64,000 nt of DNA from Pantoea rodasii. Its GTDB lineage: Bacteria; Pseudomonadota; Gammaproteobacteria; Enterobacterales; Enterobacteriaceae. The position numbers were made by a program, and so were the translations under genes. Positions 37,838 through 46,982 of this stretch are shown one piece after another. The stretch spans positions 62,001-126,000 of the forward strand of contig NZ_MLFP01000002.1 in the NCBI RefSeq assembly GCF_002095465.1. Reading direction: 5' to 3'. Under the pieces are notes generated by a model, which did no database searches, was not told the origin of the DNA, and was given only the letters and a program-made list of their open reading frames with translations. Position 1 is the first letter of the stretch, and the number at the start of each line of letters is the position of its first letter.

Positions 37838-39397
37838 ATGCGTCAACATAATCCAATAAAGAGTTTTGGCGTGGGCTTAATGCTGGTTCTGCTATCCGTA
37901 GCGGGCGCTATCATCGGGGTTCAGCTTATTACCACCATTGGGGTCACACCCAATACTTCTATTATCGGTGCGCTGTTTGCCATGCTGCTGGCGCGCATTC
38001 CTCTGCAATGGTTCCGTCGCTATCGCTCAATTGAAGTCCAGAACCTTGCGCAAACTGCTATCTCTTCTGCCACCTTTGGCGCAGCAAACAGCCTGCTGAT
38101 GCCGATTGCGGTGCCGTGGGCGCTGGGCGAGCCGCAGCTAGTGCTGCCGCTGTTTGTCGGCGTTAGCGCTGCGATGCTGCTGGATGCCTATCTGCTTTAC
38201 CGCTTGTTCGATACACGTATTTTCCCGGCCAGCAATGCATGGCCGCCTGGCGTGGCGGCAGCGGAAGCGATCAAAGCCGGCGATAAAGGCGGCCGTCAGG
38301 CGTGGTTGCTGGTGGTGGGCATTGTCGGCGGTATCGTCGGTTCAATGCTGAAAATACCGATGTCGGCCTTTGGGACCGCGTTTATCGGCAATATTTGGGC
38401 GTTGAGCATGTTGGGTATTGGTTTTCTGTTGCGTGCTTATGCGCAACCGGTTGCTGGTATCGATATCAATGCGTTGTATATCCCACACGGCATGATGGTC
38501 GGTGCAGGATTGGTGGCGCTGATTCAAGTGGTGCAGGTGATTGTCAGCCGTCGCAACGATCAGCTGAATGTCAGCCGCAGTGACAGCGAAGTGAAGCGTT
38601 CACTCGGCTTCGGCACCGTGGGCTACATCATCATCTCAACGCTGCTGGCGCTGGCGGGCGGTTTGTGGAGCCAGATGGGCTTGCCGATGCTGGTGCTGTT
38701 TATCGTCTATGCCGCGTTCGCCGCCTTTGTGCATGAGCTGATTGTCGGCATCGCCGCGATGCACTCCGGCTGGTTCCCGGCATTTGCAGTGGCGCTGATT
38801 ACGCTGATCCTCGGTATTCTGCTCGGCTTCCCGCCGCTGGCGCTCTGCCTGCTGTGTGGCTTTACCGCCGCAACAGGACCGGCCTTTGCCGACATGGGTT
38901 ATGACCTGAAAGCGGGCTTCATTTTGCGCGGTAACGGTGCCGATATGCAGCAAGAGCTGTGGGGCCGTCGCATCCAGCTTATCGCCGCGATGATTGCCTT
39001 TGTGATTTGTATTCCAGTGGTGTGGTACGCGCACAACCTGTTCTTTGCCGAGAATCTGCTGCCGCCAGTGGCACGCGTTTATGCCAAAACCATTCAGGCC
39101 GGGGCTGAGCCAGGTATTGCCGGCAACCTGCTGATGTGGGCGATTCCGGGTGCCATTATTCAGTTTATCGGTGGGCCGAAGCGTCAGTTAGGCGTATTGC
39201 TGGCGACCGGTTTGTTAATCAACAACGCCGCAGCAGGTTGGGCGGTGATGGTGGGGATCGCACTGCGTATCCTGATCATTCGAGTGTGGGGCGAGCGTGG
39301 ACGTTCACCGATGGAGGTGATGGCCGCAGGGTTTATTGCGGGCGACGCGCTGTACAGCTTCTTCCATTCTCTTTTTGCCAGTAGCACCAAGAAATAA
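37838..39397 (+). CDS. OPT-family oligopeptide transporter
   Basis: A 519-residue inner-membrane protein with roughly 13-14 hydrophobic segments, of the OPT (oligopeptide/YSL) type: GALFAMLLARIPLQWFRRYR, FPASNAWPPGVAAAEAIKAG, GIDINALYIPHGMMVGAGLV and FIGGPKRQLGVLLATGLLIN. OPT proteins usually import peptides or metal-peptide conjugates with protons. ATG 37838 follows GGGGAT. It leads an operon with a DUF1177 protein (15-bp gap) and AroM (1-bp overlap), downstream of an IclR regulator. E. coli K-12 has only aroM at this position. The cargo is unknown. Confidence 0.75.
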   Translation: MRQHNPIKSFGVGLMLVLLSVAGAIIGVQLITTIGVTPNTSIIGALFAMLLARIPLQWFRRYRSIEVQNLAQTAISSATFGAANSLLMPIAVPWALGEPQLVLPLFVGVSAAMLLDAYLLYRLFDTRIFPASNAWPPGVAAAEAIKAGDKGGRQAWLLVVGIVGGIVGSMLKIPMSAFGTAFIGNIWALSMLGIGFLLRAYAQPVAGIDINALYIPHGMMVGAGLVALIQVVQVIVSRRNDQLNVSRSDSEVKRSLGFGTVGYIIISTLLALAGGLWSQMGLPMLVLFIVYAAFAAFVHELIVGIAAMHSGWFPAFAVALITLILGILLGFPPLALCLLCGFTAATGPAFADMGYDLKAGFILRGNGADMQQELWGRRIQLIAAMIAFVICIPVVWYAHNLFFAENLLPPVARVYAKTIQAGAEPGIAGNLLMWAIPGAIIQFIGGPKRQLGVLLATGLLINNAAAGWAVMVGIALRILIIRVWGERGRSPMEVMAAGFIAGDALYSFFHSLFASSTKK

Positions 39398-39412
39398 CCC
39401 AGGGAATTCAAT

Positions 39413-40345
39413 ATGAGTTTACAGCAGACACTGCAGGTTTTTGAGTTACTCGACAGCGCCTACGTGGATGGACAGCAGGTAGTGGATCTGTTTGCCAGCT
39501 ATTCAGGCGTGACCGCCAGCTTCAAGCGCGTCACCGGCCCGAAAGGGCGCACTGATTTCGTGCGCATCGATATTCCGGGTTCGCATGGCAAGAGCAAAGG
39601 CGGCACTGCGCCCACGCTGGGCATTGTCGGTCGTTTAGGCGGCATCGGTGCCCGCCCGACGCGTATCGGTATGGTGTCGGATGCGGATGGCGCTGTAGCG
39701 GCAGTGAGCAGTGCGCTGAAACTGGCACAAATGCAGACCAAAGGCGATGTGCTAGCCGGTGATGTGATCATCACTACGCACATCTGCCCGGATGCGCCAA
39801 CGCGTCCGCACGAGCCGGTGGATTTCATGGATTCGCCTTGCGATGACATCACCATGAATGACAACGAAGTGATTGACGGTGTTGACGCGATTCTCTCCAT
39901 CGATACCACCAAGGGTAACCGCATTCTCAATCACAAAGGCTACGCGCTGTCGCCGACCGTGAAAGAGGGTTACATCCTGCGCGTATCAGAAGATCTGTTG
40001 CGCATTATGGAGATGACCAGCGGCCAGCCAGCGGTGACGTTCCCGATCACCACGCAGGACATCACGCCATATGGCAACGGTGTGTATCACCTCAACAGCA
40101 TCCTGCAGCCTTCAACCGCCACCGATGTGCCAGTTGTTGGTGTAGCGATCTGCGCGGAATCGGTCGTGCCGGGTTGCGGCACCGGTGCCAGCCATGAAGT
40201 GGATATCGCGGCGACCGTGAAGTTTGCGGTGGAAGTGGCGAAAGAGTTTGGCCGTGAAACCTGCCAGTTCTATGACGCGCAAGAGTACGCTTTGCTGCTA
40301 TCTTTGTATGGTAGTCTCAGTCACCTGCGTACGCGGAAAGCCTAA
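39413..40345 (+). CDS. DUF1177 family protein
   Basis: 310-residue soluble protein of DUF1177, a family of unknown function. Notable conserved stretches are GIVGRLGGIGARPTRIGMVSDADG, GDVIITTHICPDAPTRPHEPVDFMDSP and VGVAICAESVVPGCGTGASHEVDIAATVKFA; the His/Asp-rich second block could bind a metal, as in co-catalytic aminopeptidases, but this is only a guess. It sits between the OPT transporter and AroM, which suggests a cytoplasmic enzyme acting on the imported compound. The final A of its TAA is the first base of the aroM ATG. Confidence 0.75.
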   Translation: MSLQQTLQVFELLDSAYVDGQQVVDLFASYSGVTASFKRVTGPKGRTDFVRIDIPGSHGKSKGGTAPTLGIVGRLGGIGARPTRIGMVSDADGAVAAVSSALKLAQMQTKGDVLAGDVIITTHICPDAPTRPHEPVDFMDSPCDDITMNDNEVIDGVDAILSIDTTKGNRILNHKGYALSPTVKEGYILRVSEDLLRIMEMTSGQPAVTFPITTQDITPYGNGVYHLNSILQPSTATDVPVVGVAICAESVVPGCGTGASHEVDIAATVKFAVEVAKEFGRETCQFYDAQEYALLLSLYGSLSHLRTRKA

Positions 40346-41025
40346 TGATGAAACAGTCCCTGGTTACCTTAACGATTGGTCAATCCCCGCGTAGCGACAT
40401 TCTGCCGCTGCTGCAGGATCATCTTCCCGAAGATCAGGTAGCTCACGCCGGTTTGCTCGACGGTTTGACGTTAGCCGAAGTGGAGCAGTTCTACTCGCCA
40501 GAAGCGGGCGAGAAGGTGCTGGTTTCACGTATGACCACTGGCGAGCAAGTACGCTTATCGGGACCGAAAGTTGAACAGGGACTGCAACGCAAAATCAATG
40601 CACTGGAAGAGCAGGGCTACGACACGATTTTGCTGCTGTGCACCGGTGAATTTGGCACGCTAAAAACACAATCCGCGCTGTTGCTGGAGCCGGATCGCAT
40701 CATCCCACCGTTGGTAAAGGCCATCGTGCAAGAACATAAAGTGGGGATTGTGGTGCCGGTGGAAGAGCAAATCGCCGAGCAGGCCAACAAGTGGCGTCAT
40801 CTGAACAGTGCACCTTGCTTTGCCGTTGCCAGCCCTTATCTGGCACAGCAGAATGATTTGATCGAAGCCGGTTTGTCATTGCAAGAGCAGGGCGCGGATG
40901 TGGTGGTGCTGGACTGCATTGGCTATCACCAGAAGCACCGGGATTTCCTGCAGAAAATGCTGGGCATTCCGGTGCTGCTATCCAATGTACTGGTGGCGAA
41001 GCTGGCGGCAGAATTAATCGTCTAG
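40345..41025 (+). CDS. aroM: AroM family protein
   Basis: 226-residue protein of the AroM family, whose role in E. coli (aroL-yaiA-aroM operon) is unknown. Conserved: SLVTLTIGQSPRSDI, EPDRIIPPLV, VVPVEEQ, VVLDCIGYHQKHRDFLQK, PVLLSNVLVAKLAAEL. The fold pattern recalls Asp/Glu/hydantoin racemases: Cys99 in LLLCTGEF and Cys191 in VLDCIGY sit where the two catalytic cysteines of that superfamily would be. As I recall, E. coli AroM keeps only the second. Here aroM belongs to an OPT-DUF1177 operon, which supports a role in using an imported peptide or amino acid. Confidence 0.85.
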   Translation: MMKQSLVTLTIGQSPRSDILPLLQDHLPEDQVAHAGLLDGLTLAEVEQFYSPEAGEKVLVSRMTTGEQVRLSGPKVEQGLQRKINALEEQGYDTILLLCTGEFGTLKTQSALLLEPDRIIPPLVKAIVQEHKVGIVVPVEEQIAEQANKWRHLNSAPCFAVASPYLAQQNDLIEAGLSLQEQGADVVVLDCIGYHQKHRDFLQKMLGIPVLLSNVLVAKLAAELIV

Positions 41026-41130
41026 CTTAAGGCCGATCACAACTTGCGATCTGCGCCGCAAATTCGCGTGACAGATCAGCGAGTTCCCTTGTAATCTGCC
41101 AGACACCATAATGTGCTGTGAGGAAGTAAC

Positions 41131-41415
41131 ATGCTCAACGTAAGTGAGTATTTCGACGGAAAAGTGAAATCCATTGGTTTCGACAGCGTAACCATTGGCC
41201 GTGCCAGCGTTGGCGTGATGGCAGAAGGTGAATACACCTTCGGTACAGGACAGCCGGAAGAGATGACGGTGTTGAGCGGCGCACTGAAAGTGCTGCTGCC
41301 AGGTGAAACCGAGTGGAAATGGTACGAAGCGGGTTCCGTGTTTAACGTGCCCGGCAGCAGCGAATTCCACTTACAGGTTGCTGAGCCAACGTCTTATCTG
41401 TGCCGCTACTTGTAA
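41131..41415 (+). CDS. ppnP: Pyrimidine/purine nucleoside phosphorylase PpnP
   Basis: 94-residue cupin-fold enzyme (formerly YaiE) that phosphorolyses several nucleosides. It is nearly collinear with E. coli: [57 protein letters not shown], and the terminal SYLCRYL. ATG 41131 follows GAGGAA. Single gene with its own terminator; it sits between aroM and rdgC as in E. coli. Confidence 0.94.
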   Translation: MLNVSEYFDGKVKSIGFDSVTIGRASVGVMAEGEYTFGTGQPEEMTVLSGALKVLLPGETEWKWYEAGSVFNVPGSSEFHLQVAEPTSYLCRYL

Positions 41416-41443
41416 ACGCTGACTTTCAGCATGAGTCATCATT

Positions 41444-41480
41444 AAACCGGGAATGCTTTTAGCATTCCCGGTTTCTTTTT
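41444..41480 (+). terminator. Rho-independent terminator of ppnP
   Basis: A 14-bp perfect stem AAACCGGGAATGCT / AGCATTCCCGGTTT with a 3-base T loop, followed by C and five T residues. Confidence 0.9.
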
Positions 41481-41506
41481 GGTCGTAGCATATACACGGG
41501 CGTGCG

Positions 41507-41949
41507 GGCCAGTGCACCTCTGCTGCTTCCGGGCCGTCCTCACGCCGCTTCGCGGTGCCTTCGGCTGCAACGTCGTGCCGGGCGGATCGTTCGGGTATGG
41601 CCATCCATGGCCGACCCGAACTGCCTGGCGCATCCATGCGCCACGCTCCTGGCACAACGTCTTCGCCTCAGCGCTGCGGATAGCCCTTGCAGCAGCAGAG
41701 GTGCTCTGGCCTTCACTATCGTGCCCATTTCAACAACTCGCACTGAAGCTTCAGAGCAGGCTGGTGCCGTTCAGGGGCTGGCAATCCGCAGCGCTGAACG
41801 TAATGAGGATGCCAGGAGAGCACGCATGGATGCGGGCGAAAGACGGGGCGGCACACGATGTGCCATCCCCGCCGGTCCGTCAGGCAGATGAATGAAGTGA
41901 AGGTACCGCGTTAGCGGCGCGAGGACCGCCAGCCCCTGAACGGCACCAG
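41507..41949. repeat. Structured non-coding element built of two inverted-repeat arms
   Basis: Arm 1 is bounded by 41507-41526 and its inverted copy 41692-41711 (20 bp, one mismatch). Arm 2 is bounded by 41761-41782 and its perfect inverted copy 41928-41949 (22 bp). Inside are further hairpins: GGCCATCCATGGCC (41599-41612), GGCGCATCCATGCGCC (41627-41642), GCATGGATGC (about 41824) and GGCACA-cga-TGTGCC within a GC stem near 41850. The overlapping frames here look non-coding (arginine- and alanine-rich, mutually antisense). It fills the ppnP-rdgC gap and may be a dispersed repeat or a structured RNA. Confidence 0.6.
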
Positions 41950-42016
41950 ACTGCGTTATCACCCATCGCTAAACGGACAAGCACTACGCTACAGTGGGGT
42001 TTGATCAATAAAGGCT

Positions 42017-42928
42017 TCAGCGCTTGGCTTCGCCGCCTAACGCTTCCACCAGATTGCTGATCAACGCAGCCAGTTCGCCGGTCATCAAGGTGAAATCGGC
42101 ATCAAAGCGCATGGCGAAATCTTCACGGTCAATGTCGTCATTCTGCTCACGCAACGTGTCGCTGAACTTCAGACGCTTGATCGATGCATCGTCGGCAATC
42201 ACCAGCTGAATGCGCTCCTGCCAGTCCAGAGCCAGTTTGGTCACCACTTTGCCGGCTTCGATATGGGTGGCGATCTCATCGGAGATCAGATCCTGTTTCT
42301 TACAACGGATCACGCCGCCATCTTCCAGAATCGCTTTCAGCTCGGCTTCATCCATCAGAGTGAAACCGGCAGGCAATTCGCCCGAACGCACCCATTCGGT
42401 CAGCGTCAATTCAATCGGGGTTTCCAGCGTTAGCGGCACCACCGGCAGTGATCCGAGGCTCTTACGCAGCAGCGCTAAGGTATCTTCGGCTTTCTTGGCG
42501 CTGGCGCAATCGACGATGATCAGGTTGTTAACGGTGTCGATCCACATAAAAGTCTGGCTGAAACGGCTGAACGCACGTGGCAGCAGGCTATGCAGCACTT
42601 CATCTTTCAGTGAGTCTTTCTCGGTCTTTTTCAGCTTGCGGCTCTGTTCCGCTTCCAGTTTATCGATCTTCGCTTCCAGCGCTTGCTTCACCACCGGCGA
42701 TGGCAGAATCTTCTGCTCGGTACGCGCGCAAATCACGATTTGGCCATTGATTTCATGCGTCAACGCTTCGCCGCGGTTGCCCATCGGTGACACCCAGCCG
42801 GTTTTCGCCATATCCTGACTGCCGCAAGGTGAAAACGTAAAGGCGTCGAGCTGTTTTTCCAGATCGTCTGCGGACAGCGGGATGTCACGATTCAGACGAT
42901 AAACCATCATATTTTTAAACCACAACAT
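42017..42928 (-). CDS. rdgC: Recombination-associated protein RdgC
   Basis: Ring-shaped, sequence-independent DNA-binding protein that limits RecA activity. 303 residues, the E. coli length, starting [16 protein letters not shown]; conserved [20 protein letters not shown], the lysine-rich DNA-contact stretch [26 protein letters not shown] and [26 protein letters not shown] near the end. Divergent from mak, as in E. coli. Confidence 0.95.
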   Translation of the reverse strand: MLWFKNMMVYRLNRDIPLSADDLEKQLDAFTFSPCGSQDMAKTGWVSPMGNRGEALTHEINGQIVICARTEQKILPSPVVKQALEAKIDKLEAEQSRKLKKTEKDSLKDEVLHSLLPRAFSRFSQTFMWIDTVNNLIIVDCASAKKAEDTLALLRKSLGSLPVVPLTLETPIELTLTEWVRSGELPAGFTLMDEAELKAILEDGGVIRCKKQDLISDEIATHIEAGKVVTKLALDWQERIQLVIADDASIKRLKFSDTLREQNDDIDREDFAMRFDADFTLMTGELAALISNLVEALGGEAKR

Positions 42929-43073
42929 CGGGATTCCTTACCGTGGGTGCGATCGGGCGCACAAGTCTCAAAGTCAGCGCGCATGATAGCGAAACATCGG
43001 ATGGGTTTCATTGCCTTTCCCGATTCAGCCTTCTACTGTATCTGTCACCAGAACGAATAATGAGGAATAAATC

Positions 43074-43985
43074 GTGCGTATTGGGATTGATTTAGGCGGT
43101 ACCAAGATTGAAGTGATTGCGCTCTCCGATCAGGGTCAAGAACTGTTCCGTCACCGCGTCAATACCCCGCGCGATGACTATGCTGCCACGGTGCAGGCGA
43201 TTGTTGATTTAGTACTACTGGCAGAAGAGAAAACCGGCGAAAAGGGCACGGTCGGCATTGGCATTCCCGGCACGATTTCGCCGTACACTCAGCGAGTCAA
43301 AAACGCTAACTCCACCTGGCTCAACGGACAGCCGTTGGACAAGGATTTGGCGCAGGCGCTGAATCGTGACGTGCGCATCGCCAACGACGCGAATTGTTTG
43401 GCGGTTTCTGAGGCAGTAGATGGCGCTGGTGCCGGTAAACCGCTGGTGTTCGCGGTGATTATTGGCACCGGTTCGGGCGCGGGCGTAGCGATTGGTGGTG
43501 AGTCACGTATTGGCGGCAATGGTAATGCCGGCGAGTGGGGCCACAATCCGCTGCCGTGGATGGATGAAGATGAACTGCGCCATCGCGAAGAAGTGCCGTG
43601 CTATTGCGGTTTGCAGGGCTGCATTGAGACCTTTGTATCGGGCACGGGCTTTGCCATCGATTATCAACGTTTGAGCGGCAAAGCATTGAAGGGCGCGGAA
43701 ATCATCAAGCTGATTGAGCAGCAGGATCCGGTGGCGGAATTGGCGATGAGCCGTTACGAAATGCGTTTAGCCAAATCACTGGCGCAAGTGGTGAATTTAC
43801 TCGATCCGGATGTGATCGTGCTGGGCGGCGGCATGAGTAATAACGATCGTTTGTATCAGACGCTCCCCACGCTGATAAAACAGTGGGTGTTTGGTCGCGA
43901 GTGTGAAACGCCGGTGCTGAAAGCGGTGCACGGCGATTCGAGTGGCGTGCGCGGTGCGGCATGGCTGTGGCCGCTTAAATCGTAA
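43074..43985 (+). CDS. mak: Fructokinase Mak (ROK family)
   Basis: ATP-dependent sugar kinase acting on fructose, with weak mannose activity. ROK signatures: [17 protein letters not shown] (ATP phosphate site), [28 protein letters not shown], and the zinc site in [21 protein letters not shown]. 303 residues. The start is GTG 43074, seven bases after TGAGGAA. A strong hairpin follows, convergent with the permease gene. Confidence 0.93.
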   Translation: MRIGIDLGGTKIEVIALSDQGQELFRHRVNTPRDDYAATVQAIVDLVLLAEEKTGEKGTVGIGIPGTISPYTQRVKNANSTWLNGQPLDKDLAQALNRDVRIANDANCLAVSEAVDGAGAGKPLVFAVIIGTGSGAGVAIGGESRIGGNGNAGEWGHNPLPWMDEDELRHREEVPCYCGLQGCIETFVSGTGFAIDYQRLSGKALKGAEIIKLIEQQDPVAELAMSRYEMRLAKSLAQVVNLLDPDVIVLGGGMSNNDRLYQTLPTLIKQWVFGRECETPVLKAVHGDSSGVRGAAWLWPLKS

Positions 43986-44014
43986 AAAAGGTCGCCTCAA
44001 TAGCAACCTTTGGA

Positions 44015-44038
44015 CAGGGGCGCAGGTCTGCGCCCCTG
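44015..44038. terminator. Hairpin between convergent mak and permease genes
   Basis: Perfect 11-bp arms CAGGGGCGCAG / CTGCGCCCCTG closing on a tiny loop. U-tract weak; probably bidirectional. Confidence 0.6.
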
Positions 44039-44049
44039 CAATTTAGCCA

Positions 44050-45414
44050 TTACTCACCCATCAACATCGCATCCTGCGGCGCATTTTGACGCTGGGTTTT
44101 GGTCGCCAGGAAGTAAATATATCCCACCACCATAATCCCCACGAACAGGCCGCCAATCACCGGGTTAAACCACAGCATGGCGATCAGACACACCAGTGAC
44201 AGCACCAGCGCGATGCCTGGAATAAACGGATAGCCCGGCGCGCGGAAACTGCGCTCTAAATCCGGTGCCGTGCGGCGCAGTTTAAACAGGCTCAGCATAC
44301 TCATCAGGTACATCACAATGGCACCAAACACCGCCATGGTGATCATCGCGGCCGTCAGCGTCATGCCCTGCAGATTGATCAGACCATCACTGTAGATTGC
44401 CGCGATACCAATCACGCCACCGGCAATAATGGCGCGGTGCGGCGTCTGGAAGCGTGACAGTTTCGCCAGACCCTGCGGCAGATAACCGGCGCGCGCCAGG
44501 GCGAAGAATTGACGTGAATAACCAAGGATAATGCCGTGGAAGCTGGCAATCAGGCCGAACAAACCGATCCACACCAGCATATGCATCCAGTTTGAATGCT
44601 CGCCGACAATCATTTTCATCGCCTGCGGCAGCGGATCGTTAATGTCGGACAGTTTACGCCAGTCGCCTGCGCCGCCGGCCAGCAGCATCACGCCAATCGC
44701 CAGTACCACCAGCGTTAAAATACCGGTGATGTAAGCCTTGGGAATGGTGCGTTTCGGATCTTTGGCCTCTTCGGCGGCCATGGCGGCGCCTTCAATGGCG
44801 AGGAAGAACCAGATGGCAAATGGAATGGCGGCGAAGATACCGGAAAGAGCCGGCATGCCGAAGTGATCGCTTCCCGCCCAGCCGTTAGCGGCAAAGTTAG
44901 CGATACTGAAGCCCGGCGAGACCACGCCCATAAACACCAGCAGTTCCAGCACCGCCAGCACTGTCACCACCAGTTCAAACATCGCCGCCAGTTTCACGCC
45001 GAGAATGTTGAGGGTCATAAACACCAGATACGCGCCGACGGCGGCGGTTTTCGGGTTGAGATCGGGATATTGCACGTTGAGATAGGCACCGATCGCCATG
45101 GCAATCGCCGGCGGGGCAAACACAAACTCAATCAGCGTCGCCAGACCGGCAATTAAACCGCCGGTTTCACCAAAGGCGCGGCGGCTGTAAGCAAACGGAC
45201 CACCGGCGTGTGGAATGGCGGTAGTCAGTTCGGTAAAGCTAAAAATGAAGCAGGTGTACATGGTGGCGATCAACGCGGTGGTGATCAGAAACCCCAACGT
45301 GCCCGCCACGCCCCAGCCATAACTCCAGCCAAAATACTCCCCGGAAATTACCAGTCCAACCGCGATACCCCACAAATGCAGAGTGCCCAGCGTGGGTTTG
45401 AGCTTACTCGTCAT
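44050..45414 (-). CDS. Ethanolamine-type APC permease
   Basis: A 12-TM amino-acid/polyamine/organocation transporter resembling the ethanolamine permease group: TLGTLHLWGIAVGLVISGEYFGWSYGWG, TAIPHAGGPFAYSRRAFG, FLAIEGAAMAAEEAKDPKR, FRAPGYPFIPG. ATG 45414 lies behind GGGAGA and gives 454 residues; the 13-residue longer frame has no site. It diverges from an APH-type kinase gene, and the intervening region carries repeated CGGTCAACT half-sites. Together with the AraC gene downstream this suggests a regulated uptake system for an amino alcohol or similar amine. Confidence 0.75.
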   Translation of the reverse strand: MTSKLKPTLGTLHLWGIAVGLVISGEYFGWSYGWGVAGTLGFLITTALIATMYTCFIFSFTELTTAIPHAGGPFAYSRRAFGETGGLIAGLATLIEFVFAPPAIAMAIGAYLNVQYPDLNPKTAAVGAYLVFMTLNILGVKLAAMFELVVTVLAVLELLVFMGVVSPGFSIANFAANGWAGSDHFGMPALSGIFAAIPFAIWFFLAIEGAAMAAEEAKDPKRTIPKAYITGILTLVVLAIGVMLLAGGAGDWRKLSDINDPLPQAMKMIVGEHSNWMHMLVWIGLFGLIASFHGIILGYSRQFFALARAGYLPQGLAKLSRFQTPHRAIIAGGVIGIAAIYSDGLINLQGMTLTAAMITMAVFGAIVMYLMSMLSLFKLRRTAPDLERSFRAPGYPFIPGIALVLSLVCLIAMLWFNPVIGGLFVGIMVVGYIYFLATKTQRQNAPQDAMLMGE

Positions 45415-45546
45415 AATCGTCTCCCCGTCGTGATTGTTGTGCGGCGGCTGCACCGCGCTGTTTTGTTCTATGCACTACAGTGAAGTGATAATGCCGCCGC
45501 CCGCTGCGGGAAAACTTGACGTGGGCGCAGTGAGTTTTGTCCTCCA

Positions 45547-45615
45547 CGGTCAACTCTGAGGCAAGAAAAGTGCCAACTGCACGCTGCGGTCAACTTTGGG
45601 TTATCTGCGGTCAAG
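45547..45615. promoter_or_regulatory. Direct repeats of CGGTCAACT in the divergent promoter region
   Basis: CGGTCAACT at 45547-45555 and 45587-45595, CGGTCAAG at 45608-45615 and a degenerate GTGCCAACT at 45570-45578 recur every 17-23 bp in one orientation, the layout used by AraC-family activators. An AraC-family gene lies 1.4 kb away. Confidence 0.55.
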
Positions 45616-45684
45616 CAGTCAGGACGACGTCATCCCATGCTGATAACACTTGCTTCCCTAAAGATTGATGCTGGAGACAGATGA

Positions 45685-46689
45685 ATGAGCGCCAAACAAT
45701 CCGATACCCTGACCGATGCGGAAATGACTTTACTGGCACAGCAGGCGCTGGCCTGTTATCCCGGGCCCTTGCAGGGCGAACTGAAGCTGTTATGTCGTTC
45801 GGAGAACGCGACTTTTCTGCTGCTGGCGGGTGGCAAGCGTTATGCGCTGCGCCTGCATCGCCCTGACTATCACAGCAAAGCCGATATACAGAGCGAGCTG
45901 CTGTGGCTGGACGCGCTGCGCGAGATTGGCATCATGGTTCCGCAGGCCATTCCGGCCCTCGATGGTGAAACGGTGTTGTCGCTGAATATGCCGGAAGGCG
46001 GGGTTCGTCACGCGGTGTTGTTCCACTGGATCGAGGGGGAGATGCCGACCACCGATGTCGATCCCAAAGCCTTCCAGCAGTTGGGGCACATCACCGCGCG
46101 CCTGCATCAGCACAGCCGTAGCTGGCAAAAACCGGCTGGCTTCCAGCGCATTATTTGGGATCATCACACCATGGTCAGCGATCGCAGCCACTGGGGCCGT
46201 TGGCAGGATGCGCCGAATCTCAATCCGGCCGATCATGGGATTGTTGCCGAGGCCGTGGCGCGTGTTGGCCATGAGCTACAGAGCTTTGGCAAAGGTGCGG
46301 ATCGTTATGGATTGATCCACGCCGATCTGCGCCTCACCAATTTGCTGCAGCACCAGGGTGAAACCCGGGTGATCGATTTTGATGATTGCGGCATGGGTTG
46401 GTATTTGCACGATCTGGCGGCGGCGATCAGTTTTGTCGAACATCATCCTCGTGCCGCCGAGTGGGTGGATAACTGGATTCAGGGCTATGAGCGCGTGGCG
46501 CACATCAGCGATCAGGAGATGGCGTTGGTGCCGACGCTGCTGATTCAACGCCGCATTCAGATGACGGCGTGGATGGGTACCCATGCGGACACCGAGATGG
46601 CGCTGAGCCTGGGACCGCGCTGGGCCGATCACTCCGTGCGTCTGTGCCGTCGCTATCTGGAGACCAACCAGCTGCCGGTCGGGGTTTGA
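45685..46689 (+). CDS. APH-superfamily small-molecule phosphotransferase
   Basis: Predicted ATP-dependent kinase of the aminoglycoside/choline-kinase fold: nucleotide-binding region LLCRSENATFLLLAGGKRYALRLHRP, hinge VLFHWIEGEM, catalytic loop HADLRLTN (H212, D214, N219) and metal-binding VIDFDD (D231). 334 residues. ATG 45685 follows GGAG by eight bases; ATG 45681 is in another frame. Divergent from an ethanolamine-type permease and upstream of an AraC regulator, so the likely substrate is an amino alcohol or hydroxylated amine (ethanolamine or hydroxylysine kinases share this fold) rather than an antibiotic; this is inferred. Confidence 0.72.
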   Translation: MSAKQSDTLTDAEMTLLAQQALACYPGPLQGELKLLCRSENATFLLLAGGKRYALRLHRPDYHSKADIQSELLWLDALREIGIMVPQAIPALDGETVLSLNMPEGGVRHAVLFHWIEGEMPTTDVDPKAFQQLGHITARLHQHSRSWQKPAGFQRIIWDHHTMVSDRSHWGRWQDAPNLNPADHGIVAEAVARVGHELQSFGKGADRYGLIHADLRLTNLLQHQGETRVIDFDDCGMGWYLHDLAAAISFVEHHPRAAEWVDNWIQGYERVAHISDQEMALVPTLLIQRRIQMTAWMGTHADTEMALSLGPRWADHSVRLCRRYLETNQLPVGV

Positions 46690-46717
46690 GTTGCACCAGT
46701 AGCGAGCAGCACTGCGT

Positions 46718-46816
46718 CGTAGCGGCGCAATGTATTGCGCAACGACGTAAATGCACCCCACATAGCGCAATAAACTGCGCCGCTACGGATATTTACAGAG
46801 AGCGATAGCGGCGCAA
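46718..46816. repeat. REP-like palindromic elements (GTAGCGGCGCAA family)
   Basis: One copy at 46718-46740 (CGTAGCGGCGCAA, TGT, ATTGCGC) and an inverted copy at 46765-46787 form a pair; a third partial copy begins at about 46805. The same core recurs at 55723-55742 and 55788-55807 in this window, so it is a dispersed intergenic repeat. Confidence 0.7.
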
Positions 46817-46982
46817 CGGAATGCCACCGGACCCTTGGGCCGCATGTGCATCAAAGCGCATGCCAGGGAATACTCCCGAACCTGGCCGGGTCGTCATGGA
46901 TGACGGCTTCTCGGTACGTCATGGTACGAATCTTGCTGCATCCCTCCATTAGATTCACTCGCGCGATCCTTGAGAGGTTCCG

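Noticed and set aside
41479-41962. Overlapping frames of 129, 138 and 63 codons on both strands between ppnP and rdgC
   Set aside because: They overlap each other, run through strong inverted repeats and have arginine/alanine/proline-rich composition; better explained as a structured repeat element. Such frames are often annotated as hypothetical proteins.
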